From Guadua angustifolia (Eukaryota > Streptophyta > Magnoliopsida > Poales > Poaceae): a stretch of 64,000 bases of DNA. The notes beneath the pieces were generated by a model, which was given only the letters and a program-made list of their open reading frames with translations, did not search any database and was not told the DNA's origin. The stretch covers positions 16,830,463 to 16,894,462 of the forward strand of contig CM070514.1 of the NCBI GenBank assembly GCA_036346375.1, written 5' to 3'. Positions 12,240-23,599 of this stretch are shown here, piece after piece (the first letter of the stretch is position 1; every line of letters begins with the position of its first letter). Both the position numbers and the translations under genes were made by a program.

Positions 12240-12715
12240 TTCGTCGCCGGAGGCCTGGCGTCGGCGGCGTCGGATACGCGGCGGCGGCAGGTGAGTGTCG
12301 TGCAGCCTGGCGCGATCGAGAGGACGCAGAGGGACGGGAGGACTGCAGGAAGGTTAGGTTTGCATGGGACGGGATTAGCAGCCGCGTAGATTAGGTTTGC
12401 ATAGGAAATTAGCAGCCGCGCGTGAGGTCTAATTTCGGATTAGGCCCAGATTTTCTGATTAGCTTTGGTAGCCGCCGCCGAGCATGGCGGTTCCACGGCC
12501 GGGCAAGGCAGCACCTCAGCTAGGAAGGGCGGTGCCGTGGATACGCATGCATACTCCACGATAGGGGGTGACGACGGGCTGAGAGCGGCGATCGGGAGGA
12601 GGCAGAGCACGCGCGAGGGCGCGATCGTCGGGAGGAGACAGAGCACGCGCGAGGGATAGATTAGGTTTGCATCAGAGGGTTAGCAGCCGCGTGAGGGATA
12701 ATTTGTGATTAGACG
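12240..12715. repeat. GC-rich block of short direct repeats
   Basis: Within a GC-rich stretch, AGATTAGGTTTGCAT and relatives occur at about 12353, 12387 and 12658, each followed after 10-20 bases by TTAGCAGCCGCG. A 30-base unit (GATCG(T/-)CGGGAGGAG…CAGAGCACGCGCGAGGG) occurs twice, at 12590 and 12625. This lies upstream of the FAR1-like gene and could be its promoter/5' UTR or a MULE end. The stretch 11260-12240 shows nothing I can name. Confidence 0.4.
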
Positions 12716-13549
12716 GGGGGTTAAGTGGCTAATTAGCATAAGTGGATGGGGGAATCCCACCTTTGTGCATCCGAACGAATCCCAGGAAGATCCAGAGGTC
12801 TAGGTTGCTAGTTTTCAAGTTTGCACTGTAAAAGGGTTTGCACCAAATACGATATATAATCTCTGCTTACTCATACCAAGAACCGATAGTGATATATGTA
12901 TATTATTGCGGTTCTCGATGAACCCGATAGTGACAAGCCATGCAATTCGAAAAATTTGTAGATGTACTTCATAGATTACTCTACCTATGTATAAAATTGT
13001 AGGTTCAAATTCAATACATATCAAGAGTTATAAAAAGACAAAATTCTAACAAGTTTAAACTCCTGCTCCCATGTAGCCAGCATCCCCCTGGGAGCAATTA
13101 TCATTGGACTACAAGTGGGAAAAGCTCAAGGTAAGATTGAACAAATGTGATTACAAGTCTGGTCTTCCCCGTCCTGGGGCATGAGAAATCACACGACCAC
13201 CGCAACATCGGTGTTCACGATTGCTTCAATTTGCTCAATTGAAATATCCCCGCCAACTTTGTCCACATGAACTCAAATCCTTCTTGCTCGTCTTGGGAAC
13301 ATGTCTTCCTGCCCTAGGAATGAGATCCCAAACCTTGCTAGTTTTATGACCACCAAAGCTTTGGTTTAGCATCCAAGTTTCAGAGTTAATCTACAGCTAA
13401 TTATATCGAACTACATTTAAGTATATCAATAAACATACCAAAATAATTTATTCTTTACATTAGTTATGCAGTGCTAATTAATTAAAACGATAAACACATT
13501 ATAAGCACATAATTGCAAATAACAATATAATTGTAAATGATTAGATTTA

Positions 13550-13711
13550 CAAATACATCTAGCAATTTTGCCTATATTAAGATACATCAAACCTTTTCAC
13601 TATTTAAATATCCATCTAGCATTTTTTAATTATTTACAAGATTTATTCATTTCATTTTGTTATGTAGCACTTTTAAATTAAATTAATATACATCAAACAA
13701 GCATATAATAT
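13550..13711. repeat. AT-rich degenerate repeats, left flank of CACTA
   Basis: Phrases of the type CCATCTAGCAATTTT…CTATTTAAATAT recur here and again at 23950-24150, on the other side of the CACTA element. The element therefore appears to have jumped into an array of this roughly 30-base unit. 12716-13550 holds no recognised feature. Confidence 0.45.
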
Positions 13712-13910
13712 CACTACAAGAAACAGTGAAAAATTCGTGGGTTTTTCTAAATTGTAGCCAAAAAATACCGACGAATTTATGTATTTAAATTCGTGGGTTT
13801 ATTAAAACCTCAATTTAATTAAATTAAATGGGCCAAAAAATACCGATTTAATTTATGTACTTAAATTGACGGCTTATAATAATACCCGAATGTAACCCAC
13901 GAATTTATGA
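13712..13910. repeat. left terminal and subterminal repeats of CACTA
   Basis: The terminus CACTACAAGAAA is followed by AATTCGTGGGTTT, ACGAATTTATGTATTTAAA, CCACGAATTTATGAG and related copies in both orientations. This is the usual array of binding sites for the element's TNPA-like protein. Confidence 0.75.
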
Positions 13911-15264
13911 GCGAACTTAGGGCTAATGAGCCGTCTCTCTCTGTCTTCGCTCTTTCACACACCCCGCCACCCATGCCGCTCTCACGCGACCACGCTCACG
14001 CCAGCCCTCCCGCCGCTTCACTTCGGCCACCACCCGCCACCACGCCCGCCCGCCACCTCCCGCCACGCCACGCCATGGCCACGCTCGCCAGACTTCCCAT
14101 GATGCCGTCTCCCCGCCGCCATCCCCATCCCGGACTGCCGCGATGACGACAAGTCTTCACCGGCGGCAGGATCGAACCTCACGGTGAGTTCTTCCTCCAG
14201 GCTGTTCCTCTAGTTTCGTAGACAAATGGATTTGATTGAGCTATGCAGTTCGGTGTATATTTGATCGAGCAAATTGTATCTAGAATGAGCCCCGCTTTAA
14301 TTCATGATTAGAATAGTGCAATTGATTTGGGCTGCGTATTCCATGGAGATCTCGGCCCTTGCACGGTCGCGACTAGTCGAAGAGAATCACGGTGAGGACC
14401 GGTTCATGGCGCATGGACAATCTAGTTTTGGAGTTCGCTCATCTGGTGTCTAGTCTGAACCATCGAAGTGCCTGCACATTGTAGGGTCGAGGATACGCCT
14501 AGAGGGGGGTGAATAGGCGTTTTACAAAATTCGATCACTCACTAAACAATTCGCTCTAATCAACCCCTATGTCAAAACCTACTCAATTTATATGCGGAAG
14601 CGATAAACTCGGTTTTGACAATTAAGGCCTAAATCAACTAGGCTCACTAATGCACTAACTAAATTATGTCTCTACACTAGAATTGCTAAATTGATCACAC
14701 AAATAATACTAAGCAATTCTAATTCAAGCAATCAATAATATGCAAAAGGTAAATACTTGAATGTAAGGAGACAAGGGACAAACGATGTTTTTCCGTGGTG
14801 TTCGGAGACTTGTCGGTCTCCCCTAGTCCACGTTGAGGCAAGCCCACACTTGGACCGGCTCCCGCTCGAGCACCCGCCTCTTTCCACTAGTCGTGGTTTT
14901 TCACGCTATGCGTAGGCTCAACCCGAACCTTCACAAACTTGCCGGGCTTCTCACACCTTGAGAGCTCCACGCGACGACGCCACGCCGCCTAGGAGTCGGC
15001 AACCTCCAAGAGTAACAAGCCGCCTTCGCTGAACTTCACCGAGCACAACGAATCGCCCCGGTGATCACCAAGTGCAACACATGCACAAAGACCTCACTCA
15101 AGTGCAACACATGCACAAGAGCTCACTAAACCACTCCTAATTGCAACACATGCAATTAGTTCACTCTTAGCTCAATAATCAAATGTGAGTGTGCAACACA
15201 TGCAACACCTCACCCACAACCTCAAACACAAAGAACAACAACTCCGCCTAAGCCCCCAAGGGGT

Positions 15265-15273
15265 CTATTTATA
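15265..15273 (-). promoter_or_regulatory. TATA box of the solo LTR
   Basis: TATAAATAG on the minus strand, between GGGG and ACCCCTTGGGG. It would start transcription near 15240, leaving about 760 bases of R-U5 and 2.4 kb of U3. Confidence 0.65.
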
Positions 15274-15363
15274 CCCCACACAAGAAAACTAGCCGTTGGG
15301 GTAAAATATCGATTTTGAGGCGGGGAGGCAGTCATCTGCCTGGGCCTAGATGACCGCCTCAGC

Positions 15364-15471
15364 GCCAACGGCTAGAAAACTAGCCGTTGGCTGAAAAACG
15401 CAGTCATACCGCACCTCGTGCGTCATACCGCCCAGCCGTATGACCACAAAGCCGCGGTATGACCTCTCACA
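15364..15471. repeat. perfect palindromes just upstream of the LTR TATA box
   Basis: GCCAACGGCTAG, four A, CTAGCCGTTGGC is a perfect 12-bp stem at 15364-15391. Next to it GTCATACCGC occurs twice (near 15402 and 15421) with its inverse GCGGTATGAC at about 15453. For the minus-strand LTR promoter these lie 90-200 bases upstream of the TATA box, where enhancer or silencer sites would be. Confidence 0.75.
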
Positions 15472-18400
15472 AAAAGACAAAAACATCCATAACTTTTTAC
15501 TCCGAACTCCGATTTAGGTGATTTTTGATTCTATGCGAAGCTTATCACGAGGGCTACAATCTCCACCCATTTTCATGATTTAAGCACCCATAGATATTTT
15601 TAAATATCACCAAAACCAAACTTCTAATACCGACATTCAAGTCTAAAATCTGATTTTCCAAAATCTCTTTTTCGAAAATCCAAAAACCATTCCTTGAGCC
15701 ATAAGATGATCAACACATGATCATACATATGTGCAAAACACATTTGCACCCATTTAGCTCATGCTCAAAGAATTTAAACCAAATTGCAAAAACACATTTT
15801 GCAACTAACTCCAAATCTATTTGCAAACGATATAAATCAAACTCGAAGTTTATGAGATTAATCCCCTAGCCATGTGAAGGTCAACACAAGACCCGTCAAC
15901 TTGCCAACACCGTTGCAAGCCCCACTCACATGCTCGGATTCGAACTCATAAACCCCGCTTTATTCACACAACGAACTTGTAAATAACGCAATAAACACAT
16001 TTCATGCTTGAGCACTACTCTTTGCAACACATGCAAAAGTCTAGCTCCAAGCAACACTAATCAAGGTGCATGAACTCTAATTGCAACACATGCAATTCTC
16101 TAGTTCCATGCAACACCAAATCAAACTTCAACTAAACCAAATCAACCGTATGAGCTCTTTACTCGCAACACATGCAAGCCTCTAACTCCATACAAACTCA
16201 CAAACACCAAAACATGCTTGAGCTCTCTCCTTTTGCAACACATGCAAAACTTAGCTCCAAGCAACCACACGGTTTTTAGGAAAGATTTGAACGAACTAAA
16301 GCATGAAGCTTCAACATTTGCAACACATGCAAAAGTGAACTTCACGCAAAAACCAACGCATTAGCTTATCCCATTTGCAACACATGTAAATCAAAGCATC
16401 ATGCGAAAACCAAATGCATACGCTCTTCCTTTTTGCAACACATGCAAATCAGAGCATAAACCAACAACAACCAAGCATAAGCTTAACCCATTCGCAACAC
16501 ATGCCAAATGGTTAACTCTTATGCAAAAGCCAAATCTAAATGATTTGAGCTTGAGTGAACGCGGATTGAGATCACCAACACATGATGAAGCTCAAGCTAG
16601 GAAGCAACCCCTCTTAATAGTACGGCGATAAAAACTCAGACTCAAAGACTACAAAGTCCTTAGCCTATCTAATTATACCTTTGCCGCCGCGCACAAGAAA
16701 TCCCCTTTTGGGGTCTTTATGATCATCACTTTGATACTCCCCCGGGATATCCACTCGACTCCTCTTCTTTATCATCTCATTCATCTTTGGACCTAACTCA
16801 ATCACAACTCATAAAATAGTTAGTCCAAGATGCATGGTTGTCTCAATTATCTCTTGCACTCCATTAACACATAATGGATGCCTTTAGATCAATTGAGCAC
16901 AACCTAAATCAATTGAAATGATTTATGTGTCTTAAGTACAATAATGCAACACATGCTTCATTATATTTAAGAACTATTCATTTGTCCTCAATTAATCACG
17001 GAGCACCATCAACACATGATGAAGTGTTCGTTAATGATTAATAAGACAAATGAACTCAATTTAAATTATCATTTAAATTGATATGAGTATATATTAACTA
17101 CACAAGTTTTCATATACTCATGTTGATGAAAAGTAATGATCCATTATGTGTAAACTATATGAAGATGATCATTACTCTAAGTCATCAACTATAGAATAAA
17201 CCCCACATGTATTTGTGCATAGATATGATTGATTTGGATATAATATGCACTATTCAATTTGATCATATTGGAGTATATCCTATATTACCATGAGTATACT
17301 TATAACTAGGCAATTCAAATATATACTCAAGGATTTAGTTTCTTTGTCTTGATCCTTATATGTGTCAATAAAGAATAAATCAATACAAAGAGACTTTCAA
17401 GTTAAACTACAAACTCCCTAAGTATGTGCATCCATGTAATGTGTGGATTGGGAAACATGATGCACATTTTGTGGTTAATTCAATAGGAATATTCATACTT
17501 TAACTTGAATCCAAAGTATGCAACTAATACTAGAATAAATACGCATACATACCTTGGGTTTTCCATTTTTCAAAGGCGATGAGACTAATCAAGAATATTC
17601 TAAATAAATGAGTTAGTCTCGATATAAGATTTGTCATTAATAACAAAAGCACATTAGTGGATAATCTCAATATTAGATTTGTCATTAACACCAAAACCGT
17701 AACTAATGAAGGTTGAACTTACACACATTGAATAAAAGGAGTAGATTTCTTTAGTAGCTTCTAAACAAGTTAAGTGGCAACAAGACAGACTTGCATTTTT
17801 CTCATAGCAAAACTGCACCTACCACAAAGACGCATGCCGATCGATTTCCTAGAATTCACAATGTATTTTTTATTGCTTACAGTTCAGTAGTGTTTTGTTA
17901 CTTGGATTCAGGCCAGATGCGTACCGGTACGTCACAACCATTGGCATGATGGGTAGTCTCATTTGCAATGTCAGATGCACAAATCCTCGCATATCAAGAT
18001 TTGCGTGAAACAAATGAAGGTCGAGATTCACATAAGGCGAGCAAATTAGGCGAGGTTTAGATAGAGTTCTAATTGCTTATGTTTGGTTATATGTCCGTAA
18101 TTATCTCATGCGCCATTACTTCGTTTACTTCTAGATCACAAATTGGTTTCTCTGGCTGTTCTCTGGCAATACTGACAGAATGTTCTCTGGCAATACTGAC
18201 AGAATGTTTGTTTGTTTTAATATCTTTTTCTCTCATAACTAGAAATTCAATCCACCCCGTAGTCCACTTTGTAACTACATGGTAGAGTGTTCTGTTATTC
18301 TCTTTTGTAAGTCGTGCTTATGATTGCTTTGATGTTTTAACTGTGCTTGAATCATTTATAAAATTTGGATGTTTTGCATTAAACAAGCCACAGATGATGA

Positions 18401-18989
18401 TACTATTACCATTAGATATGCCATTGCCGATCCCTATCCATAGGTGAAGAGAAGCAAATATTGAAGAACAATATGTGTGGTTGCACAATTGCTCTTGTGT
18501 TACTTAATAGAGCCCTTTCATGCTTTGGCAAACAATTCTACTAATTTTTTTTTAAAAAAAGGAAAAATAAATCATCACTGCAGACAGGTGTTGGTACATG
18601 GTTTCTATGCACATTATGTTTGTTTGATGGAGAAGCTAATGGTGTGCAGTTGGGAAGAAGAGAATAGTTTTTTTTTTCAAAAATGCACTTCGGAAGGTGC
18701 TAGCACAATTTTTAAATTAAATCCTGGGGCCTGATTGCAACCATCTGCAATTCCTACCTATTATAATGCTTTAATATTTGTGTAATTTATTTTTGGGGAG
18801 AGCATATAAATACTATTGCCAAGTGTGTGAGCATGGATTTATTCTTGGTTACTTCCCAGATGAGATTAGTTTATTGCTTTTCTGTCAAGAGAAATATGGT
18901 TGGGTCATTGAAATTTCTTTTTTATTGCTTATTGTGGCCTTCCGACGTACTCGGTGTAATGCTATTGATCTACTCAAGAAAAGGGGGCC

Positions 18990-19310
18990 ATATTCCTCTT
19001 GAGATTCTTTGTATTGAAGATGGTAAACTCTTGAAGTCATTCAAACATCTTATTCATCGCAATAAGAAGGTTGATTTCATCGAGCAATTGAACGAAAAAC
19101 TTCTGGTCAAGAAGGAAGGGGAGAACCTTCAAATTATTGATGTGAGCATTTTGTGTAGATTATAGATGACAATGATAAAGCTAAACAATTTTCTCTTTCT
19201 TGTTTGTAATTAACTTCGGCACTATCGCAGTAAGAAACTTCAAGTCAATGTATGAGCAAGAGTGAGTTTGTGACTCCATCGGCTTTTATTTTTCTCGTAT
19301 GAGATGCGCT
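18990..19310 (+). pseudogene. captured host exon pair (protein family uncertain)
   Basis: An exon-like stretch at about 18990-19141 encodes EILCIEDGKLLKSFKHLIHR, then NKKVDFIEQLNEKLLVKKEG and ENLQIID, and stops at a GTGAGC donor. After a TATCGCAG acceptor at 19230 a second piece contains EFVTPSAFIFL near 19265-19300 in a shifted frame. It resembles a conserved plant protein with beta-propeller character that I recall only loosely; the name should be taken as open. Codon-like conservation and splice borders inside a CACTA element point to gene capture. Confidence 0.5.
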
Positions 19311-19550
19311 TGTTCCCGACCTTCCGTAGTCGATCAAGATCGCTTGTTAACTGCAGATGCTCTACAACGCTTTGAATTTGAACAAACACCAAGAAACCTC
19401 GACGATGTGTTCACCGAGGCTTGCACGATATACCGGATTGTCTACAAGAAGGCGATGGGTGCTATTATCGTTGTGGAGTAATACTCTTGAATCTTGTGAT
19501 GGACTTATTGTGATGTGTTGAATAAGATTGAATGTGAAGATGGTTGTGTT

Positions 19551-19740
19551 GAATAAGATTGATTATCTAAGGATCTGCTAGAATGTCTTTTTTTGGTTTG
19601 AGAGATTGATATATATATATATATTATAACTGTAAATGTTTTTTTGTCTGCTGAGTGGATGTCCTATTTATTAGAGAGGTCATGCCGAAATTTTGTATAT
19701 TTCTCTGACTTAGTTTTTGTATATTTCGTGACTTAGAGAG
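19551..19740. repeat. internal CACTA repeat, copy 1
   Basis: Starts GATTGATTATCTAAGGATCT and runs through GAGTGGATGTCCTATTTATT to TTGTATATTTC…GACTTAGTTTTT. Similar to copies near 20217 and 23095. Confidence 0.7.
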
Positions 19741-20100
19741 GAATAGAGGAGTTTATATTGATGTCTTTGATGCTTGGTCGTTGGTCGCTTGCACTGCTTT
19801 GGTCGCCTAACTATTGCCTAGGCGCCCTGGTGCCCCAAAGGTAACTCGCCTCATTGGTGCACCCGATAACCATAGTTAAAAGCATAACCTCGTAATTTGA
19901 AATTGCAGAAGGTATTGACCGCTTTTAAGCTATTTGATCCAAAATTTCAAAGTTGCAATGTTGTATGTAGCAGATCCCGTGTTTAATCTGGAGAACTTAC
20001 CATGGCCTATTTTAATTTTTTTAATTTGTGTATTTTGGTGTTGATTCTTTATTGGTAGTAAATAAGTTGATCGCCCACTGAAATGTATGTAATAATATAG

Positions 20101-20175
20101 AAGCTCTGAAGAAGTATGATATGGGTGATGAGACAACAATTAAAGAAATCATTGCTGAAGTGGATACAGATCATG
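20101..20175 (+). pseudogene. captured exon of a calcium-dependent protein kinase (EF-hand)
   Basis: After an AATATAG acceptor the frame reads EALKKYDMGDETTIKEII followed by AEVDTDH. This matches the third EF-hand region of plant CDPKs, up to the first Asp residues of the Ca2+-binding loop; the loop's remainder (DGRI…EF in real genes) is absent. The exon runs into GTTGTACG, a weak donor, and a stop follows 13 codons on. CDPKs decode Ca2+ signals; this fragment lacks the kinase and cannot function so. It is evidence of gene capture by the CACTA element. Confidence 0.7.
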
Positions 20176-20216
20176 TTGTACGTCATTGTGTAGTTTACAA
20201 ATTGCCGTTGGATGTG

Positions 20217-20400
20217 TGATTGATTATCTAAGGATCTGCTAGAATGTCTTCTTTTGGTTTGAGAGATTGATATATATATTATAACTACAAATGTTTTTTT
20301 GTTTGTCGAGTGGATGTCCTATTTACTAGAGAGGTTATGCCAAATTTTGTATATTTCAAAGGACTTAGTTTTTGTTGAATTATGATCCAAATTCGTAAGA
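20217..20400. repeat. internal CACTA repeat, copy 2
   Basis: Begins GATTGATTATCTAAGGATCT like copy 1 and continues about 50 bases further, into TTGAATTATGATCCAAATTC and AAGAAGGCTAACTTC. Confidence 0.7.
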
Positions 20401-20940
20401 AGGCTAACTTCATTGAAGGCTTTGAACGGTTCTAAATTTAGTTCAAGTTTGCACAATCCTTTCAATTAACAAGGGAAACTGCTGTTCGATGACACATCAC
20501 TTGCATTGCCATGGAGATACATGGTAAGATATACTCTCACTAAACCTACAATTACTTCCCTTGGTGAGGTCCATTCTACTATCGGATAGAATTGATGGTA
20601 AAAGCTAAAAAGTAACTTAATGCAGGAATGTACTTGTGGAACGTGTTACATGAATATTCTTCAAAAATATCTAAACTATGGAAGGTACAAACCATCACAA
20701 TTAATCTCATCGGCCATTTAGTAATAGTTAATGTCTCCGCCTGTAGATTTAGTAATAGTTAATGTCCGCCTCAGAGGCTCATAGATCTCATTGACCTTTG
20801 CAAAGAAAACTTCCATGTGATCCATTAGCATTATGTTAACTGAATTTTACCAAGTCAAATATTTACATTGATATGCCAATTCTGCTCCACTTCTCTCAAG
20901 ATGTAGTTTTATGACATGTATCTAATTTGTAAATCCAGAT

Positions 20941-21010
20941 GAGACCTATGCTAAAGAAAGCGGCTCAACTCGTGACCACGGAATTTGGGAACCCTTTCTA
21001 CTTGTGCAAG
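20941..21010 (+). other. exon-like segment of unknown origin
   Basis: Between an AG (…AAATCCAG) and a GTAAC donor lies an open stretch reading RPMLKKAAQLVTTEFGNPFY then LCK. It looks like one internal coding exon, but I do not recognise the gene. It may be a further captured fragment in the CACTA element. Confidence 0.3.
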
Positions 21011-22628
21011 GTAACAACCGATTGTATTGCACCTCTGGGCTTTTCCATGTACATTAGGTTCTCAGAATCTCTTGGAGTGCAAAAATATCTCGGTGCTTGC
21101 ATGCAACGCTCAAACTTTGCCTTAACTCGTGCAAATTGTATTATGTCCACCGAACTCCGCCCATCTTCAAATTTAAAGTAGAGATATTCCAGTTAGTTTT
21201 GTTTGACTTTTAATGTCTTATTCTAAAATGGAGTCTCTTTGTGTCGTAAATACAATGGCATTCCATTAAGTAAAGAACGACAAGTAACTTCGTGTACTTT
21301 TTGTTCCTTCAAGATCAATAGTGACTAGTGACTATAATGTCGTATTGGTTAGCATCTTAATTCAAGATATATGTTTATGCAAGTTATGCTCTTATTCTGA
21401 AATCTTTTTACAGCTTTCATGATTTTAATCATGTACGGTTGTTGTTTTACTGTTTTTTCTACATATTCAATTTGATGTGCTCTTCCGATGGTAGATCATG
21501 TAATTCATCGTAAACATTACTAAGCATGTCCTCAAGCCCAAGGATGAAGTGTTGACTGCAAAGAAAAGGCCAAGCTCTCAAGGAGTACAATGTGGAGGAT
21601 TCACAGTATGTTTGTCTATAATTTGTCGACAAGATTTCGAATTTGTTATCGATTTCTATTGTGAATTTTGTGATACTATCACAAAAATAAATTTATTCTA
21701 AATTGTGGTATTTATCGACAAGTATACTTAAAATGGAAGCACGCTCTTGCTTTCGATGAAATATTTGGCTCCACTTGTAGAGTTTAGTTTCTTATTTAGA
21801 TAGATAATAAAGATTACCGACTTTTAAGACAAGATCTATTATGGAGGCAATAATTTCTAATTGGAAAAATGGTGTTGGTAACCTTGTCATAAGTTCTTGT
21901 TTGGACTCTTCTTTACTTTATTTCCTTGCTTCTTGATCTTCTTCTTGGGTTAATATGGTATATCATGAATAGAGTGAACTTCAAACTTGGTGACTTGTAT
22001 TATCATCTTTTAGAATTATATACCGAACTCACACTAGTTCCATCAAACTAATCAACTAATACTTTGTGGCAATGAGGTGCTTCATGCAGAAGTATTTTTT
22101 TATCATACGACATTGAAAATCATTGTGCTATGTGAATTATCAATTTTGTAGCCTTCTTCTCGCTACATGTTGTCAATGCAATTATTTCTCCACAACACAA
22201 CCTGGCTCTGGTTGTTGCTCGTTGGTCCGGATGTTGCTTGCTAAGACACCATGATGCTGCACTTGATTTTGTTTGTAACATGTGACCATCGTGAGACCGC
22301 AATCCCTTAGTGTGTTTGGATGCAATGATACGTATGAATGATAACATGCTACCATGTTGACCACAGGTCTCTCGGATATATTGTGCCGATAAATGAGGTC
22401 TTGAATTAAAAATATGCCCATTATATGTTTTATATTCACCGCAGAGATACTACATTTTTCTTTATTTTGATTGTTGGAATCTTGATGTGCCTCGAAATAC
22501 CAAATGACATTTGCTATTATCTTTCTTGCCCTTGGAATTTTCTTTTAGTATAACTACCACGACTTGTTATAAAGTATTTTTACACCACTTTGCTGAAATT
22601 GGTGCTTGTATCTTTCGGTTGCCTCGCA

Positions 22629-22723
22629 TGCTAGAGATCGATGCTGTTTCTTGCTACTATGGCCTTGGCAAGGGAACTGTGGTTAAAGTTACATATGACA
22701 ATGAGCTTACTGGAACCATGTGA
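22629..22723 (+). other. coding-like fragment of unknown origin
   Basis: The frame reads MLEIDAVSCYYGLGKGTVVK then VTYDNELTGTM and a stop. The codon pattern looks protein-coding rather than random, but no family is recognised and splice borders are unclear. It lies in the CACTA interior among other captured pieces. Confidence 0.25.
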
Positions 22724-23094
22724 CATACCGTTGTATTTTCTAAGGGATCTATGGTATTGTCTAATATAATCGAACATCCAAGCCTGCTCCTCTATTTGTT
22801 ATAAGTTATCCACATGTATTAAGTTCTCATTGGATTGAAGTTGATGTGAAGTGATCATAGCACCTAGTAATGTGCATTTTAAGATGCTACCGCCTTTGTT
22901 GGATACTTGTGTGTCCATGGAACTTTATATGTTTTGCGCTTATGAACCCAGGATGAGTTGAAAATTTATATAATAGATTATACTTTGCGATATTCATAAA
23001 CCGCAGAAGGTATGAAGTCACCACGTAAGAAATTTGCATATATGCTTAGTTATTCTAGCTACTCTCGGTCTCTCATTGTTTAATCTGTCTTATA

Positions 23095-23232
23095 TACTAT
23101 AATCGCAAATATTTTTTGTCTCACGAGTGGATGTCCTATTTACTAGAGAGGTCATGCCGAAATTTTGTATATTTTGGTGATTTAGTTTTTGTTGAATTAT
23201 GATTCAAATTCAGAAGAAGGCTAACTTCTGTC
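23095..23232. repeat. internal CACTA repeat, copy 3
   Basis: Shares TACTATAATCGCAAATATTT, GAGTGGATGTCCTATTTACT and TTGAATTATGATTCAAATTC with copy 2, but lacks the first 50 bases. Confidence 0.65.
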
Positions 23233-23554
23233 GGAGCGGTACGGATCGTTGTTATTCTTGACCTAGGTCATTGCCTTATATATGTTCATCTTGTAAGCCG
23301 TCATGAGTTGATCTCTCCGGTGATTTGTAAACACTCTTGAAAACAAGGAAGTTTGCCACGGCGTCTCGTGGTTTTTACCCTTCGCATTGGAGGAGTTTTT
23401 CCACGCTAAATCCGGTTCAGATATATATGTTATTTACGCTTTCCAAGTTTGGAAAATGGGCTAGTAATCGCCGCTATAATTTGGGTATCAAATTACCAAA
23501 ATAATAATCGAAATGACATCAATGAAATACAAAATCGGATGGGTGGTCAATCAC

Positions 23555-23556
<2 letters not shown>

Positions 23557-23592
<36 letters not shown>
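23557..23592. repeat. (AT)n microsatellite
   Basis: An uninterrupted AT dinucleotide run of 36 bases close to the right subterminal region of the CACTA element. Confidence 0.95.
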
Positions 23593-23595
<3 letters not shown>

Positions 23596-23599
23596 TTTT

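Larger units (their letters stand above)
15072..17021. repeat. array of hairpins with constant ACACA loop and variable stems
   Basis: At least fourteen inverted repeats share the loop ACACA while the arms differ. Examples are CTAATTGCA/TGCAATTAG at 15137-15159, ATGATCA/TGATCAT at 15706-15724, GTGCAAA/TTTGCAC at 15731-15749, TTGCAAAA/TTTTGCAA at 15784-15804, AATTGCA/TGCAATT at 16079-16097, TTTTGCA/TGCAAAA at 16231-16249 and TCCATTA/TAATGGA at 16860-16878. Between 16020 and 16580 they recur every 57-84 bases, and some extend outward as imperfect stems (GCTTGAGCT…AGCTCCAAGC). All lie in U3 of the solo LTR. Confidence 0.85.
14480..17723 (-). mobile_element. solo LTR of a Ty1/copia element (SIRE/Maximus-like), minus orientation
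   Basis: The block starts TGTAGGGTCG at 14480 and ends AACTTACA at 17723, giving TGTA…TACA ends. It is flanked by identical 5-base duplications CACAT (14475-14479 and 17724-17728). Read on the minus strand it ends in CACCCCCCTCTAGGCG plus a short tail, typical of copia LTR 3' ends, and has a TATA box at 15273-15265. No internal coding or second LTR exists, so it is a 3244-bp solo LTR left by recombination. It sits inside the CACTA element and is therefore younger than it. Confidence 0.85.

Noticed and set aside
13907..14146. 79-codon Pro/His-rich ORF
   Set aside because: CT-rich low-complexity sequence next to the CACTA terminus; could be a leader, but no protein signal is evident.
15072..17021. 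Hairpins as microRNA precursors or as a CRISPR-like array
   Set aside because: Stems are 5-9 bp with short imperfect extensions, too short for a microRNA precursor. There are no constant repeats with unique spacers; the constant part is the loop. They lie in LTR U3.
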